Numbered from the stretch's first letter, positions 53,831-63,228 are shown. The stretch: 64,000 nucleotides of DNA from Rhodobacterales bacterium (GCA_002748265.1 PDRY01000013.1:248001-312000); one strand, 5' to 3'. The notes: a model not told the origin generated them from the sequence alone. Made by a program: numbers and translations.

Positions 53831-54694
53831 CTATCGCGGGACGTTGATCTGACCCTGCGCCACCGGCACCGCGCGCCCGGCGATCCGCACCGGGCCAAGT
53901 GCGCCTTGCGCCTGCGTGATCGTCAGGCGCAGCTGGCTGGGGCGGCCCATCTCCACGCCCTGCGTGACATCCCATTTCGACGTGCCTTCGGGCAGGGCGC
54001 TGTTGGCGCGAAGCTGGCTGGCGAGGATCGCCGTGGCGGATCCGGTGGCCGGATCCTCGGGAATGCCAGCGGTCGGGGAATAGAGGCGCGCGCGAATCTG
54101 CGGGCCGTCCTGATGATATAGATAGACGCTGTCCACCGCGCAGGCCTCCATGAGCTGCGACCAGTGGGGCTCCATGGGCTTCGCGCGGGCGAGCGCCTCC
54201 AGGCTGCGCAGGGGGGCATAGGCAAAGCGCGGCCCGCCCTCGTGGGTGCCGGGGCAGTGTGGGCCCAGATCGGCGGGGGCAAGCCCAAGCGCCCTGGCCA
54301 GAAGATCGGGATCGGGCGCATGGGGGCTGGCGAAGGGAGGGACCGGCGCGGTCAGCTCCGCCAGCCCGTCTTGCAGCGTGACGGGGACGATCCCGGCTTC
54401 CTCCTCCAGGATCACGTGATCGAGCCCGCGTTTGCCGGACAGGTGCAGCGCGCAGCCAATGGTCGGATGCCCGGCAAAGGGAATTTCCGCGGTCGGGAAA
54501 AAGATCCGCACCCGCGCCGTATGGGCCGGATCGCGGGGGGCCATGACGAAGATCGTCTCCGAGAGGTTGAATTCCCGCGCGATGGTTTGCATCTGCGCGG
54601 TGCTCAGCTCATCGGCGTCTTCGACGATGGTCAGGGGGTTTCCGGTGAACGGCGTTTCAGTGAACACGTCCCAGACGGAATAGGGCAGCATCAT
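53831..54694 (-). CDS. PhzF family isomerase-like protein
   Basis: A 287-residue two-domain protein of the PhzF/DapF-like fold. Catalytic-site glutamate lies in [12 protein letters not shown] (about residues 43-54), with the [11 protein letters not shown] and [16 protein letters not shown] motifs also intact. PhzF of the phenazine pathway isomerises a dihydro-hydroxyanthranilate; most family members have unknown substrates. Its ATG overlaps the upstream TerB-like stop by four bases, and a second TerB-like gene follows 39 bases downstream, so the order is TerB-PhzF-TerB. Confidence 0.88.
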   Translation of the reverse strand: MMLPYSVWDVFTETPFTGNPLTIVEDADELSTAQMQTIAREFNLSETIFVMAPRDPAHTARVRIFFPTAEIPFAGHPTIGCALHLSGKRGLDHVILEEEAGIVPVTLQDGLAELTAPVPPFASPHAPDPDLLARALGLAPADLGPHCPGTHEGGPRFAYAPLRSLEALARAKPMEPHWSQLMEACAVDSVYLYHQDGPQIRARLYSPTAGIPEDPATGSATAILASQLRANSALPEGTSKWDVTQGVEMGRPSQLRLTITQAQGALGPVRIAGRAVPVAQGQINVPR

Positions 54695-55140
54695 CCCAGA
54701 TCCAGCCGCGCCTTGGCAGCATCGCGCAGGCGCACGCCATCCTCGGGCGAGACGCCCAGTTCGGTTTCCACAAGCGCCAGCAGGTCTTGCTCGCTCTCAT
54801 GGCTGATGCCGTCGGCCAAGCAGACCCGCCAGAGGGCCTCGACGGTTGCCGCGCGCTCTGCTTCGCTTGTGGCGTTGCGGATGACGGTGGTGGCGTCGGC
54901 ACTGGCCGGGAGCTGTTCTTCCAGCCGCTCGCACTGCGCGCGCATCTTGGCGGCCTCGACCGGGTTCAGCCCGCTGTGTTCCGCCAGAATGCGGTCGATC
55001 TGGGCGATTTCCTCAAAAAGGTAGGCGTGGTCAGCCTTGGCCATCCGCACCAGCAGAGCTCCGAGCGCCAGACGGGCGTCCAGCTCGGGGAGAGGCTCGG
55101 GGGTGTCGCTTTGGAATAGCGAAAGGATGCGTTCGAACAT
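54691..55140 (-). CDS. TerB-like protein (TerB-B)
   Basis: A 149-residue paralogue of the protein encoded at 53348. Matching core: ARLALGALLVRMAKADHAYLFEEIAQIDRIL (read as ALGALLVRMAKADHAY and EEIAQIDRIL), then VEALWRVCLADGISHESEQD. The DGEYD of the first copy is replaced by DHAYL, so any metal site has changed in one of the two. ATG at 55140 follows GGAGG. It is the first gene of the overlapping TerB-PhzF unit and lies 61 bases after the ATP-grasp gene. Confidence 0.82.
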   Translation of the reverse strand: MFERILSLFQSDTPEPLPELDARLALGALLVRMAKADHAYLFEEIAQIDRILAEHSGLNPVEAAKMRAQCERLEEQLPASADATTVIRNATSEAERAATVEALWRVCLADGISHESEQDLLALVETELGVSPEDGVRLRDAAKARLDLG

Positions 55141-55200
55141 GGGGCCTCCGGCGGAACTGATCAAAGCCAGTGTCGCCGGAGCCGGGGCCGGGTGCAAGGC

Positions 55201-56316
55201 TCAGAGGTCGGTCAGCCCGCAACGGTGCCAGAATGCGCGGAAGGCATCAGTCATCACGCCCTTGCCCATGGCCATTTGCGGAAGATCGAATCCGCCGCCG
55301 GCGTTGATCTCGATCAGCACGGGGCCGCGATCAGTCAGCGCGACATCAAGCGTCTGATAGCGCAGCGGCTGGTGGATGCGGGCTGCGGTGCGGGCCAGAT
55401 CCTGCAGCGCATCCCATCCCGGAAGCTGCGTGCCGATGATCGGCGTGCCGCTGGTCGGGTGGGTGTCGACATGCTCGGTCTCAAGCTCGGTCTTGCGGCG
55501 GGCGGTGCGGATCACGCCGGTTTCGGGGTCCACGTCGCAGGAAATGTTGCCGGGGCGCCAGAAGCTGTCGGCCAGGTTGTCGCCCGTCGGCAGCTTGATG
55601 ACCGTGATCGGCAGGCGCACGGCGTCTTCTTCGCAGGTCATCACCACGCGCACGGTGGGGATGGTGTCGCCCCAGGCGGACAGGGCAGGGTGGATCCGTT
55701 CCATGCGCTGCACCAGCATGGCGGCGTCGCCCACCGCGTCTGAGAGGAACGCCGCGCGGGTTACCGCGCCGCGCCCGCGCAGATGGACATGGGTTGCGTC
55801 GATGGCGTCGATCACCAGCACACCAAAGGAGCAGATCCCGCGCACTTCCTTGCAAAAGAGCGGACCATCCTGGACCAGCTCGGCCAGCACGTTCAGCCCA
55901 TCGTCATCGGAGACCTTGGGCAGGCCGGGATAGAGCCGAGGGCCCTTGTCGATCACAGCGAGCGTGTGAGGGGTCGGGATGCCGCTGCCTTCGAACATGC
56001 GGGAGGAGACGAATTTGTCCTCGCATACGTCTTCGAAGGTCATCGGATTGATCTGGCGCACTAGGGGCCAGTGCATCTTGTTCGACACGAAGCGCGCGCG
56101 GTCCTCGTCGCTATGCTCGGGGCGGTAGACGCCGTAGCGGATGTATTCTTCGAGCGTGAGCTTACCGGGGGCCTTGGACAGGCGTCGGAATTCGCGGCCA
56201 AGCGCGAAGGCGCTGCGTCCGCTTTGGCGGGCCGCATAGAGGAAATACTCCGATGCCGGGCGGGTGGCGGCCTCGTGGGCTTTCGTGTCGGCGGTGATCG
56301 AACTTTGCATCGTCAT
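55201..56316 (-). CDS. ATP-grasp protein of the sugar-transfer-associated type
   Basis: A 371-residue ATP-grasp enzyme resembling the sugar-transfer-associated family (ATPgrasp_ST). Visible parts: CEDKFVSSRMFEGSGIPTPH (N-terminal lobe), FCKEVRGICSFGVLVID (ATP-binding lysine), RVVMTCEEDAVRLPI, and the metal site DVALTDRGPVLIEINAGGGF. About 100 N-terminal residues precede the domain. The family is usually found with polysaccharide genes; none is near. Start at 56316 with AGGAG seven bases upstream. Substrate unknown. Confidence 0.78.
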   Translation of the reverse strand: MTMQSSITADTKAHEAATRPASEYFLYAARQSGRSAFALGREFRRLSKAPGKLTLEEYIRYGVYRPEHSDEDRARFVSNKMHWPLVRQINPMTFEDVCEDKFVSSRMFEGSGIPTPHTLAVIDKGPRLYPGLPKVSDDDGLNVLAELVQDGPLFCKEVRGICSFGVLVIDAIDATHVHLRGRGAVTRAAFLSDAVGDAAMLVQRMERIHPALSAWGDTIPTVRVVMTCEEDAVRLPITVIKLPTGDNLADSFWRPGNISCDVDPETGVIRTARRKTELETEHVDTHPTSGTPIIGTQLPGWDALQDLARTAARIHQPLRYQTLDVALTDRGPVLIEINAGGGFDLPQMAMGKGVMTDAFRAFWHRCGLTDL

Positions 56317-56407
56317 GCTCCGGCTCCTGTCTGCCTTGTGCCCGCTGCTCTGCAGGGCGTTTGGTGACAGGGGTGCCGGGGGATGCGTGCACAAGCGGGG
56401 CCGCATT

Positions 56408-56442
56408 GGGGCAAGATTGGGGAATTTGCCCCCTCTTGCCCC
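56408..56442 (-). terminator. Nested hairpin after pyrG
   Basis: Outer stem GGGGCAAGA (56408-56416) and TCTTGCCCC (56434-56442), inner stem GGGG (56419-56422) and CCCC (56429-56432). On the minus strand it begins eight bases after the pyrG stop. No U tract. A long, very stable structure that probably ends or protects the pyrG mRNA. Confidence 0.7.
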
Positions 56443-56450
56443 GGCGCGCG

Positions 56451-58094
56451 TCAGACGAGCCGCGAGTTGTCCACGGCCGCGCGCACGAAATCGGCAAAGA
56501 GCGGGGACGGCTTGAACGGCTTGGAGGTCAGTTCGGGGTGGAACTGCACGCCGATGAACCACGGATGATCCGTCCACTCCACGATCTCAGGCAGGCGGCC
56601 ATCGGGCGACACGCCAGAAAAGCGCAGCCCGGCTTTCTCCAGCGGCTCGCGGTAGCGCATGTCCACCTCGTAGCGGTGGCGGTGGCGCTCGTCGATCACC
56701 GGGGCGCCGTAGATCTCGCGCACCTTGGAGCCCTCGGTCAGGTGGGCGTCATAGGCGCCCAGCCGCATCGTGCCGCCTTTGTCGTCGTCATGCTTGCGGG
56801 TGACCTTTTCGTTGCCCTGCACCCATTCCTTGAGGTGGTAGACCACGGGCTCAAACCGCTTCTCGCCCGCTTCGTGATCGAACTCTTCCGATCCGGCCTT
56901 AGTCAGGCCCGCGACATTGCGCGCGGCCTCAATCACGGCGAGCTGCATCCCCAGGCAGATGCCCATATAGGGCACCTTGCGGGTGCGCGCGAATTCGGCG
57001 GCCTTGATCTTGCCCTCGGTGCCGCGCTCTCCGAACCCGCCGGGGACGAGGATGCCGTGAAAGCCTTCCAGATAGGGCGCCGGGTCTTCCTTATCGAAGA
57101 CTTCCGAATCGACCCATTCGACCTTGACCTTCACGCGGTTGGCCATGCCGCCATGGGTCAGGGCCTCTTTCACGGATTTATAGGCGTCTTCGAGCTGGGT
57201 GTATTTGCCGACGATAGCGATCTTCACCTCACCATCGGTGTTGTGCAGGCGGTCTTCCACATCGTGCCAGGTGGCCATGTTGGGCGCGGGTGCCGGGCTG
57301 ATCTGGAACGCATCCAGCACTGCCTGGTCCAGCCCTTCGCGGTGATAGGCCAGCGGGGCTTCGTAGATCGATTTCAGGTCATAGGCCGGGATCACGGCGT
57401 TTTTGCGCACGTTGCAGAACAGGGCGATCTTCTCGCGCTCGCGTTCCGGAATCGGCTGTTCCGAGCGGCACACCAGCACATCGGGCGCGATGCCGATGGA
57501 GCGCAGCTCCTTGACGGAGTGCTGGGTCGGCTTGGTCTTCAGCTCACCGGAGGCGGCGAGGTAAGGCAGCAGCGTCAGATGCATGAAGATGCACTGGCCG
57601 GGCGCCTTGTCCTGGCTGAACTGGCGGATCGCTTCAAAGAAGGGCAGGGCCTCGATATCGCCCACCGTGCCGCCGATCTCGCAGAGCATGAAATCGACCT
57701 CATCCTCGCCGATGGCGATGAAGTCTTTGATTTCATTTGTGACGTGCGGGATCACCTGGATCGTCTTGCCCAGATAATCGCCGCGCCGCTCTTTCTCCAG
57801 CACGGTGGAATAGATGCGGCCCGAGGACACGCTGTCGGTGCTGCGCGCGGCCACGCCGGTGAACCGCTCATAATGGCCCAGATCCAGATCGGTTTCGGCG
57901 CCGTCATCGGTGACGAAGACCTCGCCATGCTCGAACGGGGACATCGTGCCCGGATCGACGTTCAGATAGGGATCCAGCTTGCGCAGGCGCACCGAGAACC
58001 CGCGGGCCTGCAGCAGCGAGCCCAAAGCGGCCGAGGCCAGCCCCTTGCCCAGCGAAGAAACCACGCCGCCTGTGATGAAGATAAAGCGCGCCAT
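56451..58094 (-). CDS. pyrG: CTP synthase
   Basis: A 547-residue enzyme that converts UTP to CTP with ATP and glutamine. The N-terminal synthase domain begins with [20 protein letters not shown]; the C-terminal class I glutamine amidotransferase domain has [12 protein letters not shown] and the nucleophile in [16 protein letters not shown], with [15 protein letters not shown] near the end. It follows secG with a 171-base gap rich in hairpins. Full length. Confidence 0.97.
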   Translation of the reverse strand: MARFIFITGGVVSSLGKGLASAALGSLLQARGFSVRLRKLDPYLNVDPGTMSPFEHGEVFVTDDGAETDLDLGHYERFTGVAARSTDSVSSGRIYSTVLEKERRGDYLGKTIQVIPHVTNEIKDFIAIGEDEVDFMLCEIGGTVGDIEALPFFEAIRQFSQDKAPGQCIFMHLTLLPYLAASGELKTKPTQHSVKELRSIGIAPDVLVCRSEQPIPEREREKIALFCNVRKNAVIPAYDLKSIYEAPLAYHREGLDQAVLDAFQISPAPAPNMATWHDVEDRLHNTDGEVKIAIVGKYTQLEDAYKSVKEALTHGGMANRVKVKVEWVDSEVFDKEDPAPYLEGFHGILVPGGFGERGTEGKIKAAEFARTRKVPYMGICLGMQLAVIEAARNVAGLTKAGSEEFDHEAGEKRFEPVVYHLKEWVQGNEKVTRKHDDDKGGTMRLGAYDAHLTEGSKVREIYGAPVIDERHRHRYEVDMRYREPLEKAGLRFSGVSPDGRLPEIVEWTDHPWFIGVQFHPELTSKPFKPSPLFADFVRAAVDNSRLV

Positions 58095-58147
58095 GTGCGA
58101 AAGCCCCCGTGCCAGCCTGCCACATCGGGCAGAGAATCATCTGTGAA

Positions 58148-58218
58148 CCGTCTTGAGACGGCCCATGTCACGGGACTCCAGTCTATTGCACAGCACCCGG
58201 TCCCGCGCAAGCGGGTGC
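58148..58218 (-). promoter_or_regulatory. Hairpin-rich leader between secG and pyrG
   Basis: Three inverted repeats on the minus strand: GCACCCG/CGGGTGC (arms at 58193-58199 and 58212-58218), an overlapping CCCGC-TTGC-GCGGG (58202-58215), which competes with it, and CCGTCT-TG-AGACGG (58148-58161) nearer to pyrG. The first two cannot form together. This could be a secG terminator, an attenuator for pyrG, or both. Confidence 0.4.
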
Positions 58219-58265
58219 CGCAAGATCATGCGGCCCGCGCGAGGCGCGAGCCCAGTTGTAGTGGG

Positions 58266-58631
58266 TTAGTCGAGCGTCGGCACAAGGCCGCCGTCTTCGG
58301 GCGTGGGCGGAAGAAGGTCTTCGCCGCTGCCGGTCAGGTCGGTGGCCGGGGCTTCGGGCTCCGGCTGGTCGGTGATGCGATCCACCACTGAGGCGCCCGC
58401 GCTTTCCTTGGCCGCCAGAATCGTCAGCGCCAGAGAGGTGCACAGGAAGGCAATCGCCAGCCCCCAGGTGATCCGGCTCAGAGCCGAGGCCGCGCTGCGA
58501 CCCGACATCACGCCGCCCCCGGCACCGCCTCCGCCAAGCCCGAGGCCGCCGCCTTCGGAGCGCTGAAGCAGCACGACGCCGATCAGGGACAGGGCCAACA
58601 CCAGATGGATGATGAGAATGACGTTATGCAC
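58266..58631 (-). CDS. secG: Protein translocase subunit SecG
   Basis: A 121-residue membrane protein with two helices (VILIIHLVLALSLIGVVLLQ and ITWGLAIAFLCTSLALTILA), a glycine-rich loop (GGGLGLGGGGAGGGV) and the family motif RSEGGGLGLG. SecG assists SecYEG translocation. The C-terminal tail, about 45 residues rich in proline and acidic residues, is longer than in E. coli. Located directly before pyrG, the usual order in this group. Confidence 0.93.
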   Translation of the reverse strand: MHNVILIIHLVLALSLIGVVLLQRSEGGGLGLGGGGAGGGVMSGRSAASALSRITWGLAIAFLCTSLALTILAAKESAGASVVDRITDQPEPEAPATDLTGSGEDLLPPTPEDGGLVPTLD

Positions 58632-58655
58632 GAGCGCTCTCCGCGGATCGGATCA

Positions 58656-58678
58656 ATTCGGGACGGACTGTCCCTAAT
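58656..58678. promoter_or_regulatory. Palindrome upstream of secG
   Basis: ATT-c-GGGAC-ggact-GTCCC-t-AAT: symmetric over 23 bases with one mismatched pair, 25 bases before the secG start. A candidate operator in the secG/lipoprotein intergenic region. Confidence 0.4.
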
Positions 58679-58740
58679 GCGCAAACCCGCGCCCCGCAAC
58701 CCCTCGCTGGTCGCTTGCCCGTGAGCGCGCCGCTGCGGCG

Positions 58741-58756
58741 TTAAGAATGCCTTAAC
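58741..58756 (+). promoter_or_regulatory. CtrA-type binding site TTAA-N7-TTAAC
   Basis: TTAA (58741-58744), seven bases, TTAAC (58752-58756): an exact match to the full CtrA box of Alphaproteobacteria, 66 bases before the lipoprotein gene. With the preceding G it forms the palindrome GTTAAG-AATGC-CTTAAC. TTAA pairs are rare in GC-rich DNA, which supports the call. Confidence 0.65.
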
Positions 58757-58821
58757 CTTGTACGGTGCATCCCGAGGGAGCGGGGCTTGGGCCTTCATGG
58801 CCTGCAACGGGAGGATGGCGA

Positions 58822-59487
58822 ATGCGCGCATGGTTTTGGGTCGCGGGGCTGGGCATGCTGGCCGGATGCGGTGGGAGTGGCGGCGGGGACGACGGACCGG
58901 CCGATGGCGGATCGGGCCCCTATGACGCCGGGCAGGTGCAGGAGGAGACCGTTGATTTCCTCACCCTGCTGCAAGGCGACATCCCGACCGGCGTTCTGGC
59001 GCCGGACGCGGTGCCGCCGGGCACGGTCGTGATGGAGGGCGGCGCCGCCGCGCGGATTGGCTGGACCAATGAGGCTCTGATGGGCGCCGCGCGCCTAAAT
59101 GCCGATTTCGACCGCGCCCTCGTGAGCGGGCAGGTGACGGAGCTGGGGCTGTATTCCGTCTCCACCGATCTGCCGCTTTATCAGGCCACGCCCGAGAAAA
59201 TCTCCGATCTTGACGGGCAGATCACCTTTTCGGGTCCGATCACTTCTGGTGCGACAGTCGGCTTTGATCTGACCCATAGAGGCACGCTTTCCGGCGTAAC
59301 GCAGCAACAGCCGGTGCTGATGGATATCGCCGCCACGACCCCCGATGGGATCTTCTTGACCGAAGGGGATACGCTGGCGGGCTTTGGCCAGATTGTTGGC
59401 ACCGTGACCACCCGCCAGCCGAACGGCAGCCATGGCGTGAGCGCGAATCTGAACGAAGGGCGCATCTTTGTGATCGAGCCAGAGTGA
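58822..59487 (+). CDS. Putative lipoprotein, possibly CtrA-regulated
   Basis: A 221-residue protein with signal peptide and lipobox (MRAWFWVAGLGMLAGCG, cysteine at residue 16), then a glycine/aspartate-rich tether (GGSGGGDDGPADGGSG). The C-terminal part is strand-rich (QITFSGPITSGATVGFDLTH, GHVSANLNEGRIFV-like ending), loosely recalling small beta-barrel lipoproteins of the transferrin-binding type. I cannot name the family. ATG at 58822 follows GGAGG. A CtrA-type box lies upstream. Location outer or inner membrane, facing the periplasm. Confidence 0.78.
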   Translation: MRAWFWVAGLGMLAGCGGSGGGDDGPADGGSGPYDAGQVQEETVDFLTLLQGDIPTGVLAPDAVPPGTVVMEGGAAARIGWTNEALMGAARLNADFDRALVSGQVTELGLYSVSTDLPLYQATPEKISDLDGQITFSGPITSGATVGFDLTHRGTLSGVTQQQPVLMDIAATTPDGIFLTEGDTLAGFGQIVGTVTTRQPNGSHGVSANLNEGRIFVIEPE

Positions 59488-59604
59488 CGGCTTTCACCGG
59501 CCCTCATGTGGCCTGGCTCGCGCCCCGCGGCGCTTTTCGGTTTCGCCCGCCAACGCCCTTCGCTACAAGCGTCGCGGTTTGAGACACGCTGAAGGACGGG
59601 CGAA

Positions 59605-60897
59605 ATGGCGAATGTGGTCGTGGTCGGCACCCAATGGGGTGACGAAGGCAAGGGCAAGATCGTGGATTGGCTCTCGGAACGGGCCGATGTGATCGCGCGG
59701 TTCCAGGGCGGCCACAATGCCGGGCACACGCTGGTGATCGACGGTGCGGTGTTTAAGCTATCGGCGCTGCCTTCGGGCATCTTGCGGGATGAGAAGCTCT
59801 CCGTCATCGGCAATGGCGTGGTGCTGGATCCCTGGGCCCTGGTCGATGAAATCGCCCGCATCGAAGGGCAGGGTGTGTCGGTCACTCCCGAAAAGCTGAT
59901 GATTGCGGAAAACACGCCGCTGATCCTGCCGCTCCATGGGGAGCTGGACCGCGCCCGCGAGGCGCAGAACTCCGTCGCCAAGATCGGCACCACCGGGCGT
60001 GGCATCGGCCCCGCCTATGAGGACAAGGTGGGCCGCCGCGTGATCCGCGTGGCCGATCTGGCCGATGAGGCGACGCTGGACACCCGCATCGGGCGCCTGT
60101 TGACCCACCATAACGCGCTGCGGCGCGGGCTGGGGCTCGACGAGGTGAATGCCGAGGCGCTCAAGGCGCAACTCCTTGAGATCGCGCCGAAGATCCTGCC
60201 CTATGCCGGGCCGGTGTGGAAGCGCATGAACGAAGACCGCCGCGCCGGGAAGCGGATCCTGTTTGAGGGCGCGCAGGGCTCGCTCTTGGATGTCGATTTC
60301 GGCACCTACCCGTTCGTGACCTCCTCGACCACGCTGGCCGGGATGGCAGCGACAGGCACCGGGCTGGGCCCGACCGCCATCGACTTCGTGCTCGGCATCG
60401 TGAAGGCCTACACCACCCGTGTCGGCGAAGGGCCGTTCCCTTGTGAACTCGATGATGAGATCGGTGATTGGCTGGCCGACAAGGGCCACGAAAAAGGCAC
60501 CGTCACGGGCCGCGGCCGCCGCTGCGGCTGGTTCGATGCGGTGCTGGTGCGCCAGACCTGCGCGCTGTCGGGGGTGAGCGGGATCGCTCTGACCAAGATG
60601 GACGTGCTGGACGGGCTCGAAGAGCTGAAGATCTGCGTGGCCTATGAGCTGGACGGCGAACGTCTGGACCACCTGCCCACCGCCGCTGACAAGCAGGCAC
60701 GCTGCACCCCCATCTATGAGACGATCCCCGGCTGGACCGATTCGACCGCCGGCGCCCGGAGCTGGGCCGACCTGCCCGCCGAGGCGATCAAATATGTCCG
60801 CCGTATCGAAGAACTGATCCAGTGTCCGGTTGCGCTTGTGTCCACTTCGCCCGAGCGTGAAGACACGATCCTCGTCACTGACCCGTTCGCGGACTGA
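59605..60897 (+). CDS. purA: Adenylosuccinate synthetase
   Basis: A 430-residue enzyme that joins IMP and aspartate using GTP in AMP synthesis. The N-terminal GTP site is [45 protein letters not shown] and the later [20 protein letters not shown] are all family motifs. ATG at 59605. Its stop overlaps the DUF2842 start by one base, so the two are co-transcribed. Confidence 0.97.
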   Translation: MANVVVVGTQWGDEGKGKIVDWLSERADVIARFQGGHNAGHTLVIDGAVFKLSALPSGILRDEKLSVIGNGVVLDPWALVDEIARIEGQGVSVTPEKLMIAENTPLILPLHGELDRAREAQNSVAKIGTTGRGIGPAYEDKVGRRVIRVADLADEATLDTRIGRLLTHHNALRRGLGLDEVNAEALKAQLLEIAPKILPYAGPVWKRMNEDRRAGKRILFEGAQGSLLDVDFGTYPFVTSSTTLAGMAATGTGLGPTAIDFVLGIVKAYTTRVGEGPFPCELDDEIGDWLADKGHEKGTVTGRGRRCGWFDAVLVRQTCALSGVSGIALTKMDVLDGLEELKICVAYELDGERLDHLPTAADKQARCTPIYETIPGWTDSTAGARSWADLPAEAIKYVRRIEELIQCPVALVSTSPEREDTILVTDPFAD

Positions 60898-61124
60898 TGC
60901 GGCATCGGACAAAGCGGCGGCTCAGCCTGCTGATCCTGCTGGTCGGGCTGCCGCTCTACATTCTGATCGCAACGGGGATCATGGCCGTCCTGAACAGGCC
61001 GCCGATCTGGGTCGAGATCCTGATCTACGCAGCGCTGGGCCTGCTTTGGGCCTTGCCGTTCAAAGCGGTGTTCCGGGGCGTCGGCCAGGCGGCGCCGGAC
61101 GACGATCCCGACCGGCGAGGGTGA
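60897..61124 (+). CDS. DUF2842 family small membrane protein
   Basis: A 75-residue protein with two hydrophobic helices (LSLLILLVGLPLYILIATGI and VEILIYAALGLLWALPFKAVF) and a short acidic tail. The spacing LLILLVGLPLYI and the end WALPFKAVFRGVG match DUF2842, known from Alphaproteobacteria, with no assigned function. The ATG overlaps the purA stop by one base. Inner-membrane location is predicted. Confidence 0.85.
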   Translation: MRHRTKRRLSLLILLVGLPLYILIATGIMAVLNRPPIWVEILIYAALGLLWALPFKAVFRGVGQAAPDDDPDRRG

Positions 61125-61131
61125 TCGCCGC

Positions 61132-63228
61132 TCAGGCGCTGTCTTTGGATTTTGCCAGTTCAAACGCTCCATTTCCGATCCGGATCAGAGCGCCGCGCTG
61201 AATGAGCGCCGCGACCGCGTTGAGCGCCCGTTGCCGGGTCACCCCGCCGACACCGCCATTGAGCATCAGATGGACAAGCGCGGTGCGCATCACCGGCTCG
61301 CCATGCTCCCGGGCGAGAAACGTTGCGGCCGCTTGGGCGATCTCGGGATCGGTTTCAGCGCCGATCTGGCTGCAATATCCGCGAAAGCTGTCTTCCACGG
61401 ACAGATCATCGGCCACCGTAGCGCTCTCTTGCGGGGGGGCCACCGGATCAAGCGTATCAATGTTGAGCTCTGCGGTCAGATCGAGCTCCTGTTCCGGCTG
61501 CTCCTCGGGGGCGGAGACCGGTTGGGGTGCGGTCTGCGCGGCCATGGCGGTTGCCGCGCCGCCAACCCGGCGCGGGATCACGCGTGTGGGGGCCGGTTCG
61601 GAGGCGTCAATGCGTTGCGAGGGGACAAGGCGCAGCGGGGAGGGCCGGGCCTCGCGGGTTTTGCCGGTGACCGGACGGCGCGGACGCACGGCTTGGTCCA
61701 GATCATCGCGGAAGATGGAGGCATCGTCGTCGTCTGACTCTTCGGCTTCCCCCATCTGCCGCGCGGCCTCGGTGGCGGCGACGGCGGCTTTCAGATGGGC
61801 CATCGCCTGACGGCGGCGGCTCAACTCAGGGGCGTCCATCTCGGCATCGGTCTGGGACAGAAGGCGGGACAAATCGGCATCGCCCTGGGGAGGAGAAGCA
61901 GGCGCTTCCGGCGCGGCGGTCGGGGCGTCGTCCGCCTCGTCGTCGCTGTCGTCTTCGAAGTCGAACTCAATCTCGTCGCTTCGATCCGCATCGGGGTCGA
62001 AATCATCCACGCCGTCCAACTCGGCCAGGTTTGGCGCGGTCAGAATCGTGGCTTCAGGGTTGCGCATGCGGATCACGCTGGCCCGGATGCGGGGCTGCGG
62101 GGCGGTGTGATCGTCTTCGACCGGGTCTTCTTCGTCTTCTTCGCCGGCGCTCTCGTCTTGTGTGCCAAGGGCACCCGCGATGCGCGCGACGATGTCGTCG
62201 TCGGCCTGATCGTCAGCCATAGCATTGTCGGAGCGATCATCCGCTTCCGCCGGAGTATCCTCAGTGGTGTCGACGTCCGGGGTGCTGAGGGATGAAATCG
62301 CAATCGCCGCGTCTTCCTCGGGCTCCTCGGGCGTCGCGGCAGGCGCTTCGGACTCCTCAGCGGCGTAGGTCACGAGGGTTTGAGACGCGTCGGCCTCTTC
62401 GATCTCTGTGGGGGCCTCAGCCTCTTCCGGAGCCACCTCTGCGGCACCCTCAGGGGCCGATGCAGGGGCGTCCGCCTCGGGGGCAACGTCGGGCGCGATC
62501 GGAGCCTGCTCTTCTGCGTCAGCGGGGGCCGCGGATGCGGCCACCGGAGCATCGGGTGCGATCTCGGCGGGCGTCTCTTCCGCGGCGGGCGCCTCTTGCG
62601 CGATCGAGGGGGTGTCGACGGCAGGGCTGTCATCCGCTTCGACGTCCGCCCCAGAGGGCGACGTCGCCGCGCGAGCAGTCGCGACGACGTCGGGTTGCGG
62701 CAACGGCGCGGTTTGCGCGCTGTCGCTGGCCATGGGGACGTGGGAGGGCTGACCCAGCAGGTCGCTATCCTCGGCCCAGACATCGGGGGATTCGCTGCGA
62801 TGCACGATGGCGCGGATGCGCTGCAGCTTTGCGGCGATAGAGTCGCTGTCGGCGGCGCGGGCAGAGGGCATCTGCTGCGTGCGCGGCAAGTTGGGTTCTG
62901 TCAGGACAGCGGTCTGTCGGTCGGGCCGCACCGGCGCAGTCTCGGGGGCGGGGGCGCGCTTGGGCTCTTCTTCGCGCGCGGCCCGCAGGGTCACGCCCGA
63001 ATCGTCGCGATGCGCTTCGACCCGGCCTTCGATCTGCTTGGCCGCGATCTGCGCCAGCATGTCGGTGTCTAGCTGTGGCGGCTCCGCGCCGAAGTAGCGG
63101 TCATCGGCGGCCAGATCCCGGAAATACTCTGCGATTGCCTTCATGGTCTCGAAGGAATCGTCAAAGCCCTCCAGCGTGCAGGAGAACGTGCCATAGGACA
63201 CAGTGAGGATTTTACTCGGACCAACCAT
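61132..63228 (-). CDS. Large acidic modular protein with conserved ends
   Basis: A 698-residue protein. The N-terminus (about residues 1-75) is compact: SKILTVSYGTFSCTLEGFDD, AIAEYFRDLAADDRYFGAEP. The C-terminus (about residues 600-698) is another helical module: FRGYCSQIGAETDPEIAQAA, VHLMLNGGVGGVTRQRALNA. Between lie roughly 500 residues of low-complexity acidic, alanine- and proline-rich sequence, likely disordered. Relatives are sometimes labelled CheA-like in databases, but no histidine-kinase motif is visible. No signal peptide. ATG at 63228 follows GAAGG. Function unknown. Confidence 0.75.
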   Translation of the reverse strand: MVGPSKILTVSYGTFSCTLEGFDDSFETMKAIAEYFRDLAADDRYFGAEPPQLDTDMLAQIAAKQIEGRVEAHRDDSGVTLRAAREEEPKRAPAPETAPVRPDRQTAVLTEPNLPRTQQMPSARAADSDSIAAKLQRIRAIVHRSESPDVWAEDSDLLGQPSHVPMASDSAQTAPLPQPDVVATARAATSPSGADVEADDSPAVDTPSIAQEAPAAEETPAEIAPDAPVAASAAPADAEEQAPIAPDVAPEADAPASAPEGAAEVAPEEAEAPTEIEEADASQTLVTYAAEESEAPAATPEEPEEDAAIAISSLSTPDVDTTEDTPAEADDRSDNAMADDQADDDIVARIAGALGTQDESAGEEDEEDPVEDDHTAPQPRIRASVIRMRNPEATILTAPNLAELDGVDDFDPDADRSDEIEFDFEDDSDDEADDAPTAAPEAPASPPQGDADLSRLLSQTDAEMDAPELSRRRQAMAHLKAAVAATEAARQMGEAEESDDDDASIFRDDLDQAVRPRRPVTGKTREARPSPLRLVPSQRIDASEPAPTRVIPRRVGGAATAMAAQTAPQPVSAPEEQPEQELDLTAELNIDTLDPVAPPQESATVADDLSVEDSFRGYCSQIGAETDPEIAQAAATFLAREHGEPVMRTALVHLMLNGGVGGVTRQRALNAVAALIQRGALIRIGNGAFELAKSKDSA

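Noticed and set aside
56361-58391. 676-residue open frame opposite pyrG
   Set aside because: Shadow of pyrG; no motif or ribosome-binding support.
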